Below, piece after piece: positions 47,970-59,439 of a DNA stretch of 64,000 nt. Each line of letters opens with the position of its first letter. The stretch's first letter is position 1. A program made the position numbers and the translations under genes. The DNA comes from Sipunculus nudus. Taxonomy: Eukaryota > Annelida > Sipuncula > Golfingiida > Sipunculidae. The stretch is from positions 18,373,882-18,437,881 of the forward strand of contig CM049317.1 in assembly GCA_026874595.1 (NCBI GenBank). The letters are read 5' to 3'. The notes below the pieces were generated by a model. That model was not told the DNA's origin. It did no database searches and saw nothing but the letters and a program-made list of their open reading frames with translations.

Positions 47970-47971
<2 letters not shown>

Positions 47972-48666
47972 TGTATACAAAAATATATATATATATACAA
48001 TAAATATACAGACACCTTCTGTAAATTGTGGATACGCTGCTGGCTTTAGCCATATAAACTGAAAATTGGTAAGGAAAATAAAGTAAAAACCACATTCAGC
48101 ATGTGGAGTCTTCACCATGGTTACAAATGAGGCTCCTCTAAAAATATAATGGTATGAATTTTCCTCCAGATTTTCACTCAATCCGCCTTTCTCAATGGGA
48201 TGGGCAAAAAGAGAAAAGTCTGTGTATACCTGGTATATTTTTTTTTTACAAAATACCAAAAAAATTCATTGACGGAAACTGTTCTGATAAACCCTTTCTG
48301 TAATTTATAATTTTGCGAGCGCTATATTCATGAAAATGTTTGGGAAGCATAACATTATTATTTTCACAATACTTATTTTAAAACAAAACAAAAAACACAA
48401 ACTAAAAATCTCTTTCCTAATACATCCAGAACTTTACAGAACTTTACTATCATGAAATTATTGTCCATTGTTATTGCTATTACATAAGATTAAATAAGAT
48501 TACAGAAGACCTTTTGCTGTAACATCAACCAGGATTCATCTTTATAATGTTATAGTCATCTACAACAATTCTGTCTGAAAACAAATATGAATATTTGAAA
48601 AAGAAAATATTCTATTAGCTCTAACGTAATTTGTCGGTTTAAATACTTCAGAATATCTCCGTTTTA
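47970..48666. other. No gene seen
   Basis: AT-rich; the 151-codon - strand frame at 47804-48259 runs through the microsatellite and the Tigger-like end and is not a gene. Confidence 0.45.
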
Positions 48667-48946
48667 GATAACCCCCGGGTACTGAAATCGGTTTCAATTA
48701 AGTTACCCCCGTGGGTAATCTGAAATCGATTTCATGTTACCCACGTTCTTAATCTGAAACCAATTTCTATTTACCCCCAGTGGTAATCTGAAATTGATTT
48801 CAAGTTACCCACTTAGGTAATCTGAAACCAATTTCTATTTACCCCCGGTGGTAATCTTAAATCGATTTCAAGTTACCCCTAGGGGTAATTTTAAATAGAA
48901 TTCAATTGACCCACCGAAATATTCTGAAATCGGTTTCAAGTTATAC
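48667..48946. repeat. 34-bp minisatellite of palindromic units (68-bp higher order)
   Basis: Eight 34-bp units follow each other. Each combines a TTACCC..GGGTAA dyad with a GAAATCGATTTC-type dyad. Units 2, 4 and 6 share GAAAT(C/T)GATTTCA(A/T)GTT, while units 3 and 5 share GAAACCAATTTCTATTT, so two types alternate. In the seventh unit TTACCCCTAGGGGTAA is a perfect 16-bp palindrome. Confidence 0.9.
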
Positions 48947-49399
48947 AGCACGATCTTTTTTCAATTCGCATTCATCCCCACACTAATGTGAATGGTTGAC
49001 TTCCCAACTTGATTGGGTCAAGTCTTCACTGTGACAATTTGAACAATGAGGCGGACCATTCTATGTGACATGAAACAGCAAACATCTTATTTTCTAACTC
49101 GATTGTTATTCTTAAACATTGGTCGCCGCCGACATTACACATAAAACCCGTGTCTTTATACTTTTGCAACTTACTTTTCTATATAAATATGCATCAGATA
49201 GGAAAAAAAAACCAGCCCTCCACTGACGTCAAAATAAATCAATACCCTGTTTTTTTTATTATACTCTGGTTTTTCTTCAGCGGGATTTGGTCTAACTTTT
49301 TGCCGGACCATTAATATAATATTATCTCGTGTGGACGGGAGCAGAGATAATATAAAGGTGTTCATACGCTGAAGCCCGGAAAGAGAATTTTTCTTTATT
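48947..49399. other. No gene seen
   Basis: No supported features; the 64-codon frame at 49171-49365 has no domain signal. Confidence 0.4.
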
Positions 49400-49563
49400 T
49401 AATTGCCTCCTCCCTGAGGCTATGCGTTCATTCACTTTCGGTAGTGTGCAGTCACATATGAACGATTGAACCTTGGAAAATGTTCCATTAAGTGAATGAT
49501 AATACCAGTGCGGAGAACCCACATTAAGCACCGCCCCGATGGCGGAGGCCTGCTTTCTTTAGC
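49400..49563 (-). repeat. GCATTC-headed repeat, copy 4
   Basis: On the - strand: GCTTGCTAAAGAAAGCAGGC (the head palindrome, diverged), CCTCCGCCATCGG, CATTCACTTAATGGAACATT, ATATGTGACTGCACA and GAATGAACGCATA follow the family order. The CA repeat is missing. Confidence 0.6.
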
Positions 49564-50923
49564 AAGCATATTTCTATTTTGTCTAGTATAGGTTCTTGGC
49601 ATGTTGGTGGCATTGTCTAATGAATGAAGATGACTTAATTTATATTCCCCGAAAATTAGGGAAAAGCATCACTAACTTTTATTATTTTGGTTATCTGCTA
49701 CTTGGTAAGAGGGGAATAAATTGAATACAATTTGGTCTATTAATTCTTAAAAATTTCAAATATACAGAAGATTATTTGATGCGTTTGCTCACGAAATGTG
49801 TTTTTTTTTTCATGTCAAATAAGGCAGGATCGAATGCAGCTATCGTCACCAAATTTCATAAGTAATTGACTTATACTGACTCACAGGTGACTGATAGTTG
49901 TTGTTTGTTTCACCATAATCTGCGCACGCGCAAAATTAGTATTTATGATGTTGTAACTGAGTGAGTCAGAAAAGGATAAAATTTGGGCCGTGGTGTTCGG
50001 ATTAAATGTTCATTGGAGCAATCTGGATTAATAACTGGAATCATATAAATCCAGTGGAATTATTTTCAATCTGGCGTTTTCATGGAATTTGACGTTTTGG
50101 TTATCGTCAATATTAGACAATTTGACATACTCGTAAATATAATAAAATTTATGTTACTAGGTAATGGGTGCAGCTACCAGCAACAAATTATCCAGAAAAA
50201 ATCCTATGTAATCGTACTGATGAGAGCCCGGTGTTGGTGAAATTCATATGTGTTTTTTTTTCTGATTGATTGGTGGGTGTGCTCGATATTACCGATATAT
50301 CGGTATATCACGATACGGTAATTCGCATATATTGCGTATCGCGCTCCAGTTTTCAAAAATAGATATTTTGTAAACGTACCTAAAACATTAGGTATTAAAG
50401 TGAAAGCCCCTAATGTGTCTCCAGACATTAATTAGCAAATTTTCTAGATAAACCATAGACCAAAGGTCAATCCCAGACAATTGCATGTATGCTTGATGAC
50501 TAAATTATATACGAGAAATATTTCCATACAGCAAAAAGGAAGAATTGCTGAACATGGTCATAGTAATTAATTATATATTCAATAATATTCGAGCCTCACA
50601 TCTTATGATAACTGCAGCAGGACTAAGTGTCAAGTTAACAGTATTAAGGACGGTAGTCTTACGATTTGGTACACGGCTGTGCACATCGTCTACCCCTCTG
50701 GGTGTTAAACCACAGTCAAAAATTTGTAGTTGCCAAGTTATTTGCGCATATAAGGCCTTAAAAAACTTTGATTTTCATTATTTCTTTGAATATGTTAACA
50801 ATATATTAGTAGGTTATATTGCCATATTTTGTTTGAAAATTTTTTTTTTTTTTTTTTTTTTTGGCTATCAAGGCTTAATTTTCGGATAAACACACTTGAC
50901 AAAAATGAAGACACGGGTCTTAC
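49564..50923. other. No gene seen; T23 run near 50840-50862
   Basis: A small dyad-rich block (GATATTACCGATATATCGGT, 50285-50304) is present. The 114-codon frame at 50545-50889 reads through the T run and is not supported. Confidence 0.4.
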
Positions 50924-51359
50924 TTAAAGGGGAATATTCCAATATTTGACGTCTATCAACTAAATAGAATTTCTTGAACCGTTTATAAATAGGTTGGATA
51001 ACGTCGATCACAATAGACTATTCGTTTTGTTTATATTTACGTGTCTGTCTCATGTGGGGGACCCACCAAAATAAAGAAAAACATTCAACAAGAATATCTG
51101 GCGAAACAGAGCTTTGCAAAGGGCGTTTAGTAACTAGTCACGGTTCAACTTCCACATATAGTCAAACAAACACGTTAGGTGACAGGGTTTGGCCGTTTGT
51201 CAACATTTTTGTGTTTAGATAAACTAACTCATACGTGAGACACAGAAGCGTTAAAGGACTTTGCCAAACAGGAACTACCTAGAGTTTATTAATATTTATG
51301 CAAAGTAAGCAATAAATCACATACATTTAATGGAAAAGGTATGTGAATAGCCTGCTTTA
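50924..51359. mobile_element. TTAA-type MITE, copy 2
   Basis: It shares with copy 1 the end TTAAAGGGG, the middle TGTGGGGGACCCACCAAAAT with TATCTGGCGAAA, and the right end AAAAGGTATGTGAATAG. The terminal bases are eroded. Confidence 0.65.
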
Positions 51360-51369
51360 TATGATATAA

Positions 51370-51595
51370 ACTAATTTATTTTTATGTGTTGTATTACTAG
51401 TTATAACAGCTAAAGTAAGGCTCTCTCCGTGGCTCAGATTGTGGTGTCCGGTAGTCTGCAGGGGTGGAAGAAACCCGACGCCCCGGAGAAAACCACAGAC
51501 CTTGGACGGGCAACTACAGCCAATTTCCATATAGCGGCGATCGAACCCGGGTAGCCAGTGAATTTTACCCCCCGACCTTCCTGGCCCTTTAACGT
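51370..51595 (-). repeat. tRNA-derived SINE, family S1
   Basis: On the - strand CTGGCTACCCGGGTTCGATC (B-box region) leads into TTTTCTCCGGGGCGTCGGGT and then GGACACCACAATCTGAGCCA with the 3' end. The middle has an extra GGTTTTCTCCGGGGC segment compared with the 27515 copy. Confidence 0.7.
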
Positions 51596-53186
51596 GTCCC
51601 TGTATGTATGTGGCGTGAGTTTGAGTGTCCTCTAAAGTCCATAGAAGGGAAAACTCAGTTCCCCAGACATCATGTTAGACACAGAAAAACACACCACCGA
51701 GTGAAAGTTACACCCTTCTTTCCATTAACACATGGAATTAATACATAACAATGGTAAAAGGTCCTCCCCTAATTGATCTTTAAAGTATCATTACAACGGC
51801 AGGTATAACGTCTATTTTTAACCCAGTATATGACGCAAGTACAGACGGATACAAGGTGCTATTAACATCGTATCCTATTTATCTTGTATAGGTCCGTGTG
51901 GTATATTTGAGATCCGTGGACCCTGTGAAGGGTTTTCTGTGACAACATCGGGCATGTACACAACCATATTGAATAGTAAGAGATAATGTTTGACAAGGCT
52001 AGCATTACAGACAATACAAGCATAGGGACTTGCTGTACAAGACAGGTGCACCGCCATCGAGACGGTGACCAAACCGGCTGGACATTTACAATTAATCGTT
52101 GTAATCAAAGAAACACGTGCTGCGTTCCCTGGCCTGGGGCCTGAAACTTTCAATATTCCTGTGACATCGTTTTTCTTCCCGAGGACTCTTGACTGTCTGG
52201 CTGACGTGTTAATGAAACTCCCGAATGGAGTCTGCACTCGAGAGCGTTTAGAAATGAATGCACTGCTTAATAAACATAATTGTCTTTCATGGGGAAATCC
52301 GTCAGTACGGGGAGAATGACAAGCTGTTGACATTAATTATCTTAGAATTGGCCGGGAATAGGTTATTATAAAGTTTTCTTTCATTGAAACCATCACTTTA
52401 CATGAGCAGGGCCGAAAATCCTCATACTTAAGCCATAGTCAATATATTACAGTCACGGTATAATTTGAACAATGTATACCTTAATATTACTTGGTTGCAA
52501 ACACCGACAATACAGGGCCCAAAATATATTGCTTCAGTCACTGTCTGCTGCTACAATCGTCCCCAAGTACATGATATCCAAATTGATAACTAGAAATCTC
52601 AAGAAATGATGTATTGATACCTGGCTTAAACGTGTATCACACAAATGGAAATCTAGATACTGTTGACGCAGAACGTTTGTAAGTTTTTGGCATCGTACCA
52701 GTACTATCTATTTATTGGTGATAAGCTAATTCATATATTTGAATGATTTGTTATTTATTATTTTACGATAGTTACAGAGTGACATAAAACAATTTATGAG
52801 ATGACTTAAGCTCAAACACACTTTCAAAATTCACTTTCTTATATTACAATAGTCCTGTTGGTGGCAGTGTCCATTGGATAGTATATTATAAATTCTTCTG
52901 GTATTGACACAGGGCTAGAAAACCCCACACTTACACCATAGTCAACATATACCAGTCAGGGTATATATTTCAACGTGCAGTTTGCCATTATTTGTACGGT
53001 TGTAAGTGAAATTGAGCTTGTGAAATCGACGACCTCAGGGCTGTCAAGTGGGTCTACCCGAAACATTTGTCAAAATACCAATTTGATAACCCTTTAGGGT
53101 TGCCAAATGTTTACCGTCATGGATCTGTCAAGGTCATCCTTTATTTATTTATTCACTAATCATTCATTCTCTCTATCTATCTATCC

Positions 53187-53188
<2 letters not shown>
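51596..53188. other. No gene confirmed; overlapping open frames at 51875-52333
   Basis: Both strands are open over 52065-52319 (84 codons +; 152 codons - over 51875-52333). This may be chance in a locally GC-richer patch. No domain, splice site pair or initiation context gives support. Confidence 0.3.
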
Positions 53189-53246
<58 letters not shown>

Positions 53247-53252
53247 ATATAT
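53189..53252. repeat. (CTAT)n/(TA)n microsatellite, left flank of the miniature LTR element
   Basis: A short CTAT run (53173-53188) passes into TA with one TTTA break, directly up to the element. Confidence 0.93.
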
Positions 53253-53719
53253 TGTGACGGGGTGCATATAAAAGCGGACCGAATTGTCTTGCTAGTGAAG
53301 CTTGCTTTATTCTAACGAAGCGGTTGAACAACGGAGATGTGCGCAACCGACATGGGTTCGAAATATGGATCGGCCCAATATTTTCCCCTGAGTCTGAGCA
53401 AAAGTGTTTCTGTAACATACGGGAGTTCGTCTAAAATGACGTCAAACTTTGTGGCCCGGGGAAAGGTAGTTTGAAGCAATTACTGACACCTACTTCACCA
53501 AAAGTATGGCTCCTGGGATAGTTAATCTTGTTCTGGTAGCAGAATGCTCTTGAGAGGGGGTGTGTTACGGAGTGCATATAAAAGCGGACCGACCTGTCTC
53601 GCTAGTAAAGCTTACTTTTCCAGCGAAACGGTTAGAACGCCGAACATAAGCGCAACCGATATGGTTCGGATCCCGGGTCCGCCAGATGTTTTTTCCCTGA
53701 GCAATTTGTATTCGTAACA
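53253..53719 (+). mobile_element. Miniature LTR element (TRIM-like) with tRNA-like terminal repeats
   Basis: Two related ~160-bp direct repeats (53253-53417 and 53562-53719) flank 144 bp. Each starts TGTKACGGRGTGCATATAAA and ends YGTAACA, an LTR-like TG...CA with inverted tips, and carries a TATAAAAG box. GAGAGGGGG just before the second repeat resembles a polypurine tract. The flanks are ATAT at both ends (53249-53252 and 53720-53723), compatible with a 4-bp duplication but ambiguous in (TA)n. Each repeat also has a tRNA-like A box (GCGAARCGGTT) and B box (GGTTCG). There is no coding capacity. A dimeric tRNA-SINE is the alternative. Confidence 0.65.
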
Positions 53720-53816
53720 ATATATATATATTTATAAAATATATAAAAATCAATGGGTAGTGTATCAGATCTGAGGTTCTATAACGAGATTTCATCATTA
53801 TGCTATTGAAGCACGC
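53720..53816. other. Short (TA)n and AT-rich spacer
   Basis: TA microsatellite at 53720-53730 continues the array on the left of the element; the rest is featureless. Confidence 0.6.
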
Positions 53817-53890
53817 GGGGGGGGGGGGGGGGGTCGAACCGGGGACCTTCGGCTTATTAGCAACAGCGCCTTAACCCCCAGTCTACTTCC
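53817..53890 (-). repeat. tRNA-like SINE head beside a G17 run
   Basis: A G17 run (53817-53833) is followed by GTCGAACCGGGGACCTTCGG. On the - strand it reads GGGGGTTAAGGCGCTGTTGC (A-box-like) and GGTCCCCGGTTCGACCC (B box). No acceptor stem or full cloverleaf can be drawn, so I call it a SINE head, not a tRNA gene. Confidence 0.5.
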
Positions 53891-54748
53891 TACCAAACAC
53901 TATCAGTTTCATTAATAATATCAAGGGATCATGATGGATGCAAAGATATTAAAACAATAGCCAAGGTTTTCATTTTTCTCTTATATAAATATAAGATTTC
54001 CGATATTTTCAGATCTTAATGTCAGCCGCTGTGTCTTCTCTGAGTTGATCAATAGTAGCGATGCCCGCGCGATTCCGGGATATGAGTCTCGCTTGTTCTG
54101 GATCACTATAAAATGATATATTAAAAGGATCAAATATTGCGTCTTCCCGGTGACAATGTAAGCAGCACGACCTTCCAGGGAACAATTTGTACTTCCTGTT
54201 GTTTTATCCATGGCTTTGATAGACTTACTAATAATCGATACCAACAGGCGCAGTGGAAGCCTGTCAGACCATATAATAATTGAAGGGTTTGTCACGCTCC
54301 ACACATATTGACAAATACAAAGCGCACAATACGAGGTGAAAGGACTTCTGGTGGAGAATGATTATCGTCAATTAGCTGATGGGAGCGTGTCTGCCAGCTC
54401 CATACTGAACTGTGTTTTGTTTTCAAGATATTGACGGTATGTCTCCACGAGCAATAAGTTTAATGTCAACGAGAAAATCTGGCTATTTAGTGTCTTGTAT
54501 TTTTTCTATTATCGTCAAGGCTTTAACCACAACATTTTGTCAGGCATAAAGCACTCGTTAAAAATTATCTTAAAGTAAACAATGGATAATGCAATAGTGT
54601 ATCTAACTTCAGTCCACTTTTATAAATTTATTATTGTTTTTTTTTTCAACTTGGTAGATTCGTACTCATGTGCAATTAAATGTACTGTCATCTTTTTAAG
54701 TAAATCAAGTTCAATGCTTCGACTGAATCAATCAACCAATTAATCAAT
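53891..54748. other. No gene seen
   Basis: The 107-codon - strand frame at 53981-54304 has no domain signal. Otherwise AT-rich. Confidence 0.4.
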
Positions 54749-54753
54749 ATATA

Positions 54754-54799
<46 letters not shown>

Positions 54800-54832
54800 A
54801 ATAGCCATGCTGGTTCATTGTTTTATAGATTG

Positions 54833-54884
<52 letters not shown>

Positions 54885-54896
54885 TTATTTATTTAT
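54749..54896. repeat. Two (TA)n microsatellites and (TTTA)n
   Basis: TA arrays at 54749-54793 and 54835-54880 are separated by a 41-bp unique spacer and followed by a TTTA run to about 54896. Confidence 0.95.
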
Positions 54897-55309
54897 ATAA
54901 TCATGCATAAATGCTATCGTCATTATGTATTGCTTGACGGTTTTATGAGTATTTAATATATGCTTTGTACCTCCATATGCAGACGTATATCCAGCTAATA
55001 CAAAGCGAAATAACGCTTTTTTTGCCACGCCCAGGTCCAAAAAATATAATGAGGATATTTACAATAAATGATTCATGATGCATCATATGTTTTTTTTCAG
55101 TACAGGGCTCGACCTGTAGATGGCTCAGTCTGTTAAATTATACTGATTGTATTCATCAATTAATTATCTTTGTATTTGACATTTTTTGTGCGTGCGAGTG
55201 TGGAAGTAAGTCAGAAGTTATCCAGATACCTTTAGTATATTGTTACCATTTTTGTAGGTTTCAATGTTAAAACCAATAGACAATTTTCCTACAGGTACCT
55301 TCCGTTTTA
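54897..55309. other. No gene seen
   Basis: AT-rich, no supported features. Confidence 0.4.
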
Positions 55310-55680
55310 AAGTAACGTATTCACATATTAAGTTATCTTTCAAAATTTCGTTCTCAAACCGTTTAGTTCTCTTCTACACGAGTAAGAAAAAAATGTCATC
55401 GGGCGCGATCAGCAACGCTAAACATAATTATATCGCGCACGCCACCTGGTGGACGTACCACGCAATTCCACAATTCAATATTTGTTTCAAGCTTCAAACC
55501 GGTGTTTCTTCAGGGTTTCTACTTTAATGTTTCTTCTCATTGTTTGCGATTAGTCACTCATGCTCAAGCTCGGACCTCATGTTATGGTAAACAGACACAG
55601 ATTGTCTATGTTTACTCACACACACACACACACACACACACATAACACAGGTGAACTGGAGATGGTATGTCCGTGCGCCG
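55310..55680 (+). mobile_element. Diverged TTAA-type MITE relative, copy 4
   Basis: CATCGGGCGCGATCAGC and TTATGGTAAACAGACACAGA, at matching spacing, link it to the copy at 47247-47748. It contains a (CA)n run at 55616-55642. The 87-codon frame at 55264-55527 overlaps it and is unsupported. Confidence 0.5.
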
Positions 55681-56236
55681 GGGAACTTTTTTTATTCAGC
55701 CAAAATTGACTGATAGCGTGAATTGCGTTAATAAACTTATTGTTTCAAATAATTATGTATAAGTATTAGAGAGTGCTACACGCGATCCGTTCTTCCAATA
55801 GGAAGTGTTCCGTGCGGTCACATGTGAATCCAATTTCTCATTCATGCTGGACTTAAGGAAGCCTTCCTCCTCCTGTTTTTTCCTGCGTCACCGGAAATAA
55901 TCAGCATAAACCGGAGTCCCCGCTGTCGTTCAAGATAATTATTGTAGCGACCTTTACAACTCAGACGGGGTATCTTATAGCAACCGCTAATTGCCATGTC
56001 TTAATTCAGAAATCTTTGGTCTTCAAAGCCATAGCTTTTACAACGCAACATAAAATATAGATTTTCGATATATCTATACAGGGTAATTAAAACATAATTT
56101 ATTCTGTGAATAATTATACATGTATTAAATCTGTCAGACATAAAATCAAAATAGAAATTTAAGATCTTTTAAAGAAAAATTTGGCGTGATGCTTAAAAAG
56201 TTTAAAGGATTTGATTGTCTGAGAGCATATTGTAAA
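55681..56236. other. No gene seen
   Basis: AT-rich, no supported features. Confidence 0.4.
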
Positions 56237-56869
56237 ACATTCCATAACAACGGGCCTACATAGATAAAGTATTCCAAAACAACGGACCAGCATAGATAAA
56301 TCATTCCATAACAACGGGCCAGCATAGATAAAGCATTCAATATCAACAGGCCAGCATAGATAAAGCATTCCGTAACAACGGGCCAGCATAGATAAAGCAT
56401 TCCATAACAACGGGCCAGCAAAGACAAAGCATTCCATAACAATGGTCAAGCATAGTTAAAGCACCAATAACAACGGACCAGCATAGACAAAGCATTCCAT
56501 AATAGTGCACCAGCATAGATAAAGCATTCCATAACTACGGGCCAGCAAACAAAGCATTCATTATACAGGTCAGCGCAGGTAAAGCATTCCATAACAACGG
56601 GCCAGCATAGATAAAGCATTCCATAACTACGGGCCAGAATAGATAAAGCATTCCATAACAGCAGGCCAGAATAAATAAAGAATCCCATAACAGCGGGCCA
56701 GCATAGATAAAGCATTCCATAACAGCGGGACAGCATAGATAAAGCATTCCATAACAACGGGCCAGCATAGATAAAGCATTCCATAACAGCGGGCCAGCAT
56801 AGATAAAGCATTCCATAACAACGGGCCAGCATAGATAAGGATACATAACAACGGACCAGCATAGATGAA
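56237..56869. repeat. 32-bp minisatellite, about twenty units
   Basis: The unit is CATTCCATAACAACGGGCCA followed by GCATAGATAAAG. Variants differ by a few substitutions (AACAGCGG, AACTACGG) and a few shorter units. Because 32 is not a multiple of 3 and the - strand unit has no stop, all three - strand frames stay open and cycle through the same 32-residue peptide. This produces four long overlapping frames (60-138 codons), which are not evidence of a gene. Confidence 0.95.
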
Positions 56870-57525
56870 ACTTGACTCAGTTCTCCCGTTACCGAACTAG
56901 TTCAATAATTATGGGAGTTTTTGACAAATGACAAATGACTGTAAGGGTTGTTTGATGTAATAATTTACAACAATTTATTCACAAATTCATAAATGGGTAT
57001 TTATATTGTTTTGATTCAGACGGCTAGTGTAATTTTTGTACTTATGTTCCGCTCCGAACATCAAAATTAAACATCCGTTTATGACATGGGCTGCCTGGTT
57101 TTGCATCTGTTGTATTCTCCCCTTAGTATGTTCCCCAATACACTTATAGCATAGTCTAAATCAGGCTTAATAATCATGTGATATACCCTAGAGATAATCC
57201 ACCTCTAGTTAAATATTTAGAGGCAGTTTTATAATGCAAGCTTTGGTGATAATTTACTTAACGAATACTACTTTGTGTGGTAACAAGGATAGATTTCCAT
57301 AAAAAAATAAACCAAATATTTTTGTTTCTTAAAGTTGTTGTAGAAACAACTTGTCAGACATTTAGCTTACTTTACGACAATTTACGCGAATTTTACTTCT
57401 TAATAACATAACACTGGTTTTAGCTACATCAATCAAACCAGACGCAGACGAAGGTTCAGCTCTTGGTGAATCAGTGTTGCATTCCGCATTTCGCATTTAA
57501 ATTAAAAATGTGAAAAAATAAAGAT
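56870..57525. other. No gene seen
   Basis: AT-rich, no supported features. Confidence 0.4.
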
Positions 57526-57672
57526 CCATTCAGAAGCGGATCGAGAGGGGTCCGGATCCCCTCGAGCCCCTGTTACTTTTTTCCAGACACCGCAACCTCT
57601 TTTAAGAGTTATAGACCAATTTTTGCGGTCTGGAACACTCCCCCCCCCCCTTTTCCAGACCGAGGGGCCTTT
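57526..57672 (-). mobile_element. GGGGCGGATCC-type MITE, short copy
   Basis: On the + strand it begins CAGAAGCGGATCGAGAGGGG. Reverse-complemented, its interior reads AAAAATTGGTCTATAACTCT and AAGAGGTTGCGGTGTCTGG, matching the 34943 copy. A C10 run lies at about 57640-57650. Confidence 0.6.
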
Positions 57673-58209
57673 ATTTGGAATTGGTCATTTCGTGTTGATT
57701 AACCAGAACCATTGTACCTACCCATAATGCCAGAAAGCCTTATTAAATATCCTTCTTGCTATATCAGCCTCTGTGACCAATTATCAACCGCTGGCTATTA
57801 GCAGGAGATTCTATGTGTTGATCTTTTCCATTTAATTACCAGACAATCTCCATATGTTTAACTGATGACCTTAAAGCCAGCTAATCACTTACCAGTTCTG
57901 TTGAATTTGTGTTATTCTTGGCTGGCTCTACCTATATAAAAGACACTGTACAGCTGACCATGAGTGACCCCAGTGAACTTACTATAAAGAAAGACACCCA
58001 TAACCGGGATATACAGCAACAGACAGTATTAAGCTACATCACCTGAAGAGTGTCACACGCTCTGAGCATGTGGCACGAAAGTAATTAGTTATAATAATGC
58101 CTGAAAGAAACATAGTTTATTTCATTCTACATAACATAGAAATACTCAGGTCAACCATTGATCACTCTGTCATTTTTTTTTTGCATAAAAATGATAATTT
58201 TCGACAACT
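57673..58209. other. No gene seen
   Basis: TATATAAAAGACACTGTACA near 57931-57950 resembles a TATA box, but no open frame follows. Confidence 0.35.
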
Positions 58210-58218
58210 ATATATATT

Positions 58219-58286
<68 letters not shown>

Positions 58287-58287
58287 T
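58210..58287. repeat. Composite (TA)n(GA)n microsatellite
   Basis: TA passes directly into GA with a single C and a GGG interruption. Confidence 0.95.
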
Positions 58288-59439
58288 TAACTGCAGGTAA
58301 TTACTTCGGAGTAAAGCTTTATTAACGCCTCTCTGATGAAAGATTGTCTGTCTACAATAAACGAATTATTTTTGGGAAACTGGGCAAAAGCGCAAATCAA
58401 CAACATTACCTAAGACCCGGTCTTCATATGTAAATAATTTTATTCACAAGAAATGGAAGATGTGAATCCGTAGTGTGTGTGCATTATAAATACATATAAA
58501 TAGTCACATAGGTTTGTGAGTTATTGCTTTATAGCTGCATTATTACTTAATCTCAGCATGATTATGCCATTACGATGTGAAATCGATGTAATATGGTGGA
58601 CAATAAAGTTTTATAGCACAAATCTAATTTGAAGGGAAACATAATATAAAGGACGCACTATCTAATAATTAAGGATAGTTAGGCTGTATAAATGGGGAAC
58701 ACTTTCTTTGTTTAAGGCATTGATTGACTATAAAGTGCGGCAACTGAATCGTAATTGGTGTAATCAAAGTGTCGGAATATCAATACGCCACGTTGAAAAG
58801 TAGTTCCGGTTAGTCTTACAAATTTATAATCGAACTTGAATAGGACCTTTACAATATAATAACTACCTGCACTTATACTTTTTCACCTCTTTATTAAAAC
58901 ACACAAATTGTACCCGCACTGGCTTTTAGATACATTAATTAGTACGAAAGAGTAATTAGTAATCCACCAAGTGAAACACAAGCCCATTTTTATACTAATC
59001 ATTCTCATCAGTGTAATGTTATATAATGTAAGCACTTCCTGAGGAGGTTTTTCTTCTACAATTAGCTTGAAGCATAGTTTTTACATTTTTCTAATTTTGG
59101 AGCGGCACATATTGCCTGTTTCTATAGATAACCTATTTTATTTGTTCATATCATATGAAAATTTAAATCACTTAACCATCCGTTGATTACTACTCATTTA
59201 CAGATCATTAATGTCTGTGTCGTTTGCACATTATATCCTAAAATGGGCCATTGTATTAATGCAAACCAATGGCGCACATAAAATGAACTAATTTAGGATC
59301 AATTAATTATCTTTTCTATTAGATGATTGCCGAAAACGCCAAGGAAAGAATTGGATTTAAATCAGCTCTTGTTATTTTTACTTGTGTGGATGGTTCATGT
59401 CAAAAGATTATAATTTGAAGTACAACGTTCTCTTAATTA
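58288..59439. other. No gene seen
   Basis: AT-rich, no supported features. Confidence 0.4.

Noticed and set aside
53253-53719. Hammerhead-bearing retrozyme as an explanation for the miniature element
   Set aside because: No CTGANGA/GAAA core was found in either terminal repeat or the spacer.
53817-53890. A functional tRNA gene on the - strand
   Set aside because: A and B boxes are present but no acceptor stem or consistent cloverleaf could be drawn, and it adjoins a G17 run; it fits a SINE head better.
56146-56862. Four overlapping - strand frames resembling a Cys/Trp-rich membrane protein
   Set aside because: They are translations of the 32-bp minisatellite in its three stop-free frames, not a gene.
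56237-56869. CRISPR array
   Set aside because: The array has no spacers, is continuous tandem DNA, and the window is clearly eukaryotic.
58325-58372. Hammerhead ribozyme-like CTGATGA motif followed by a small stem
   Set aside because: The GAAA core segment and the third stem could not be matched; CTGATGA also occurs by chance several times in the window (for example 8657 and 62164).
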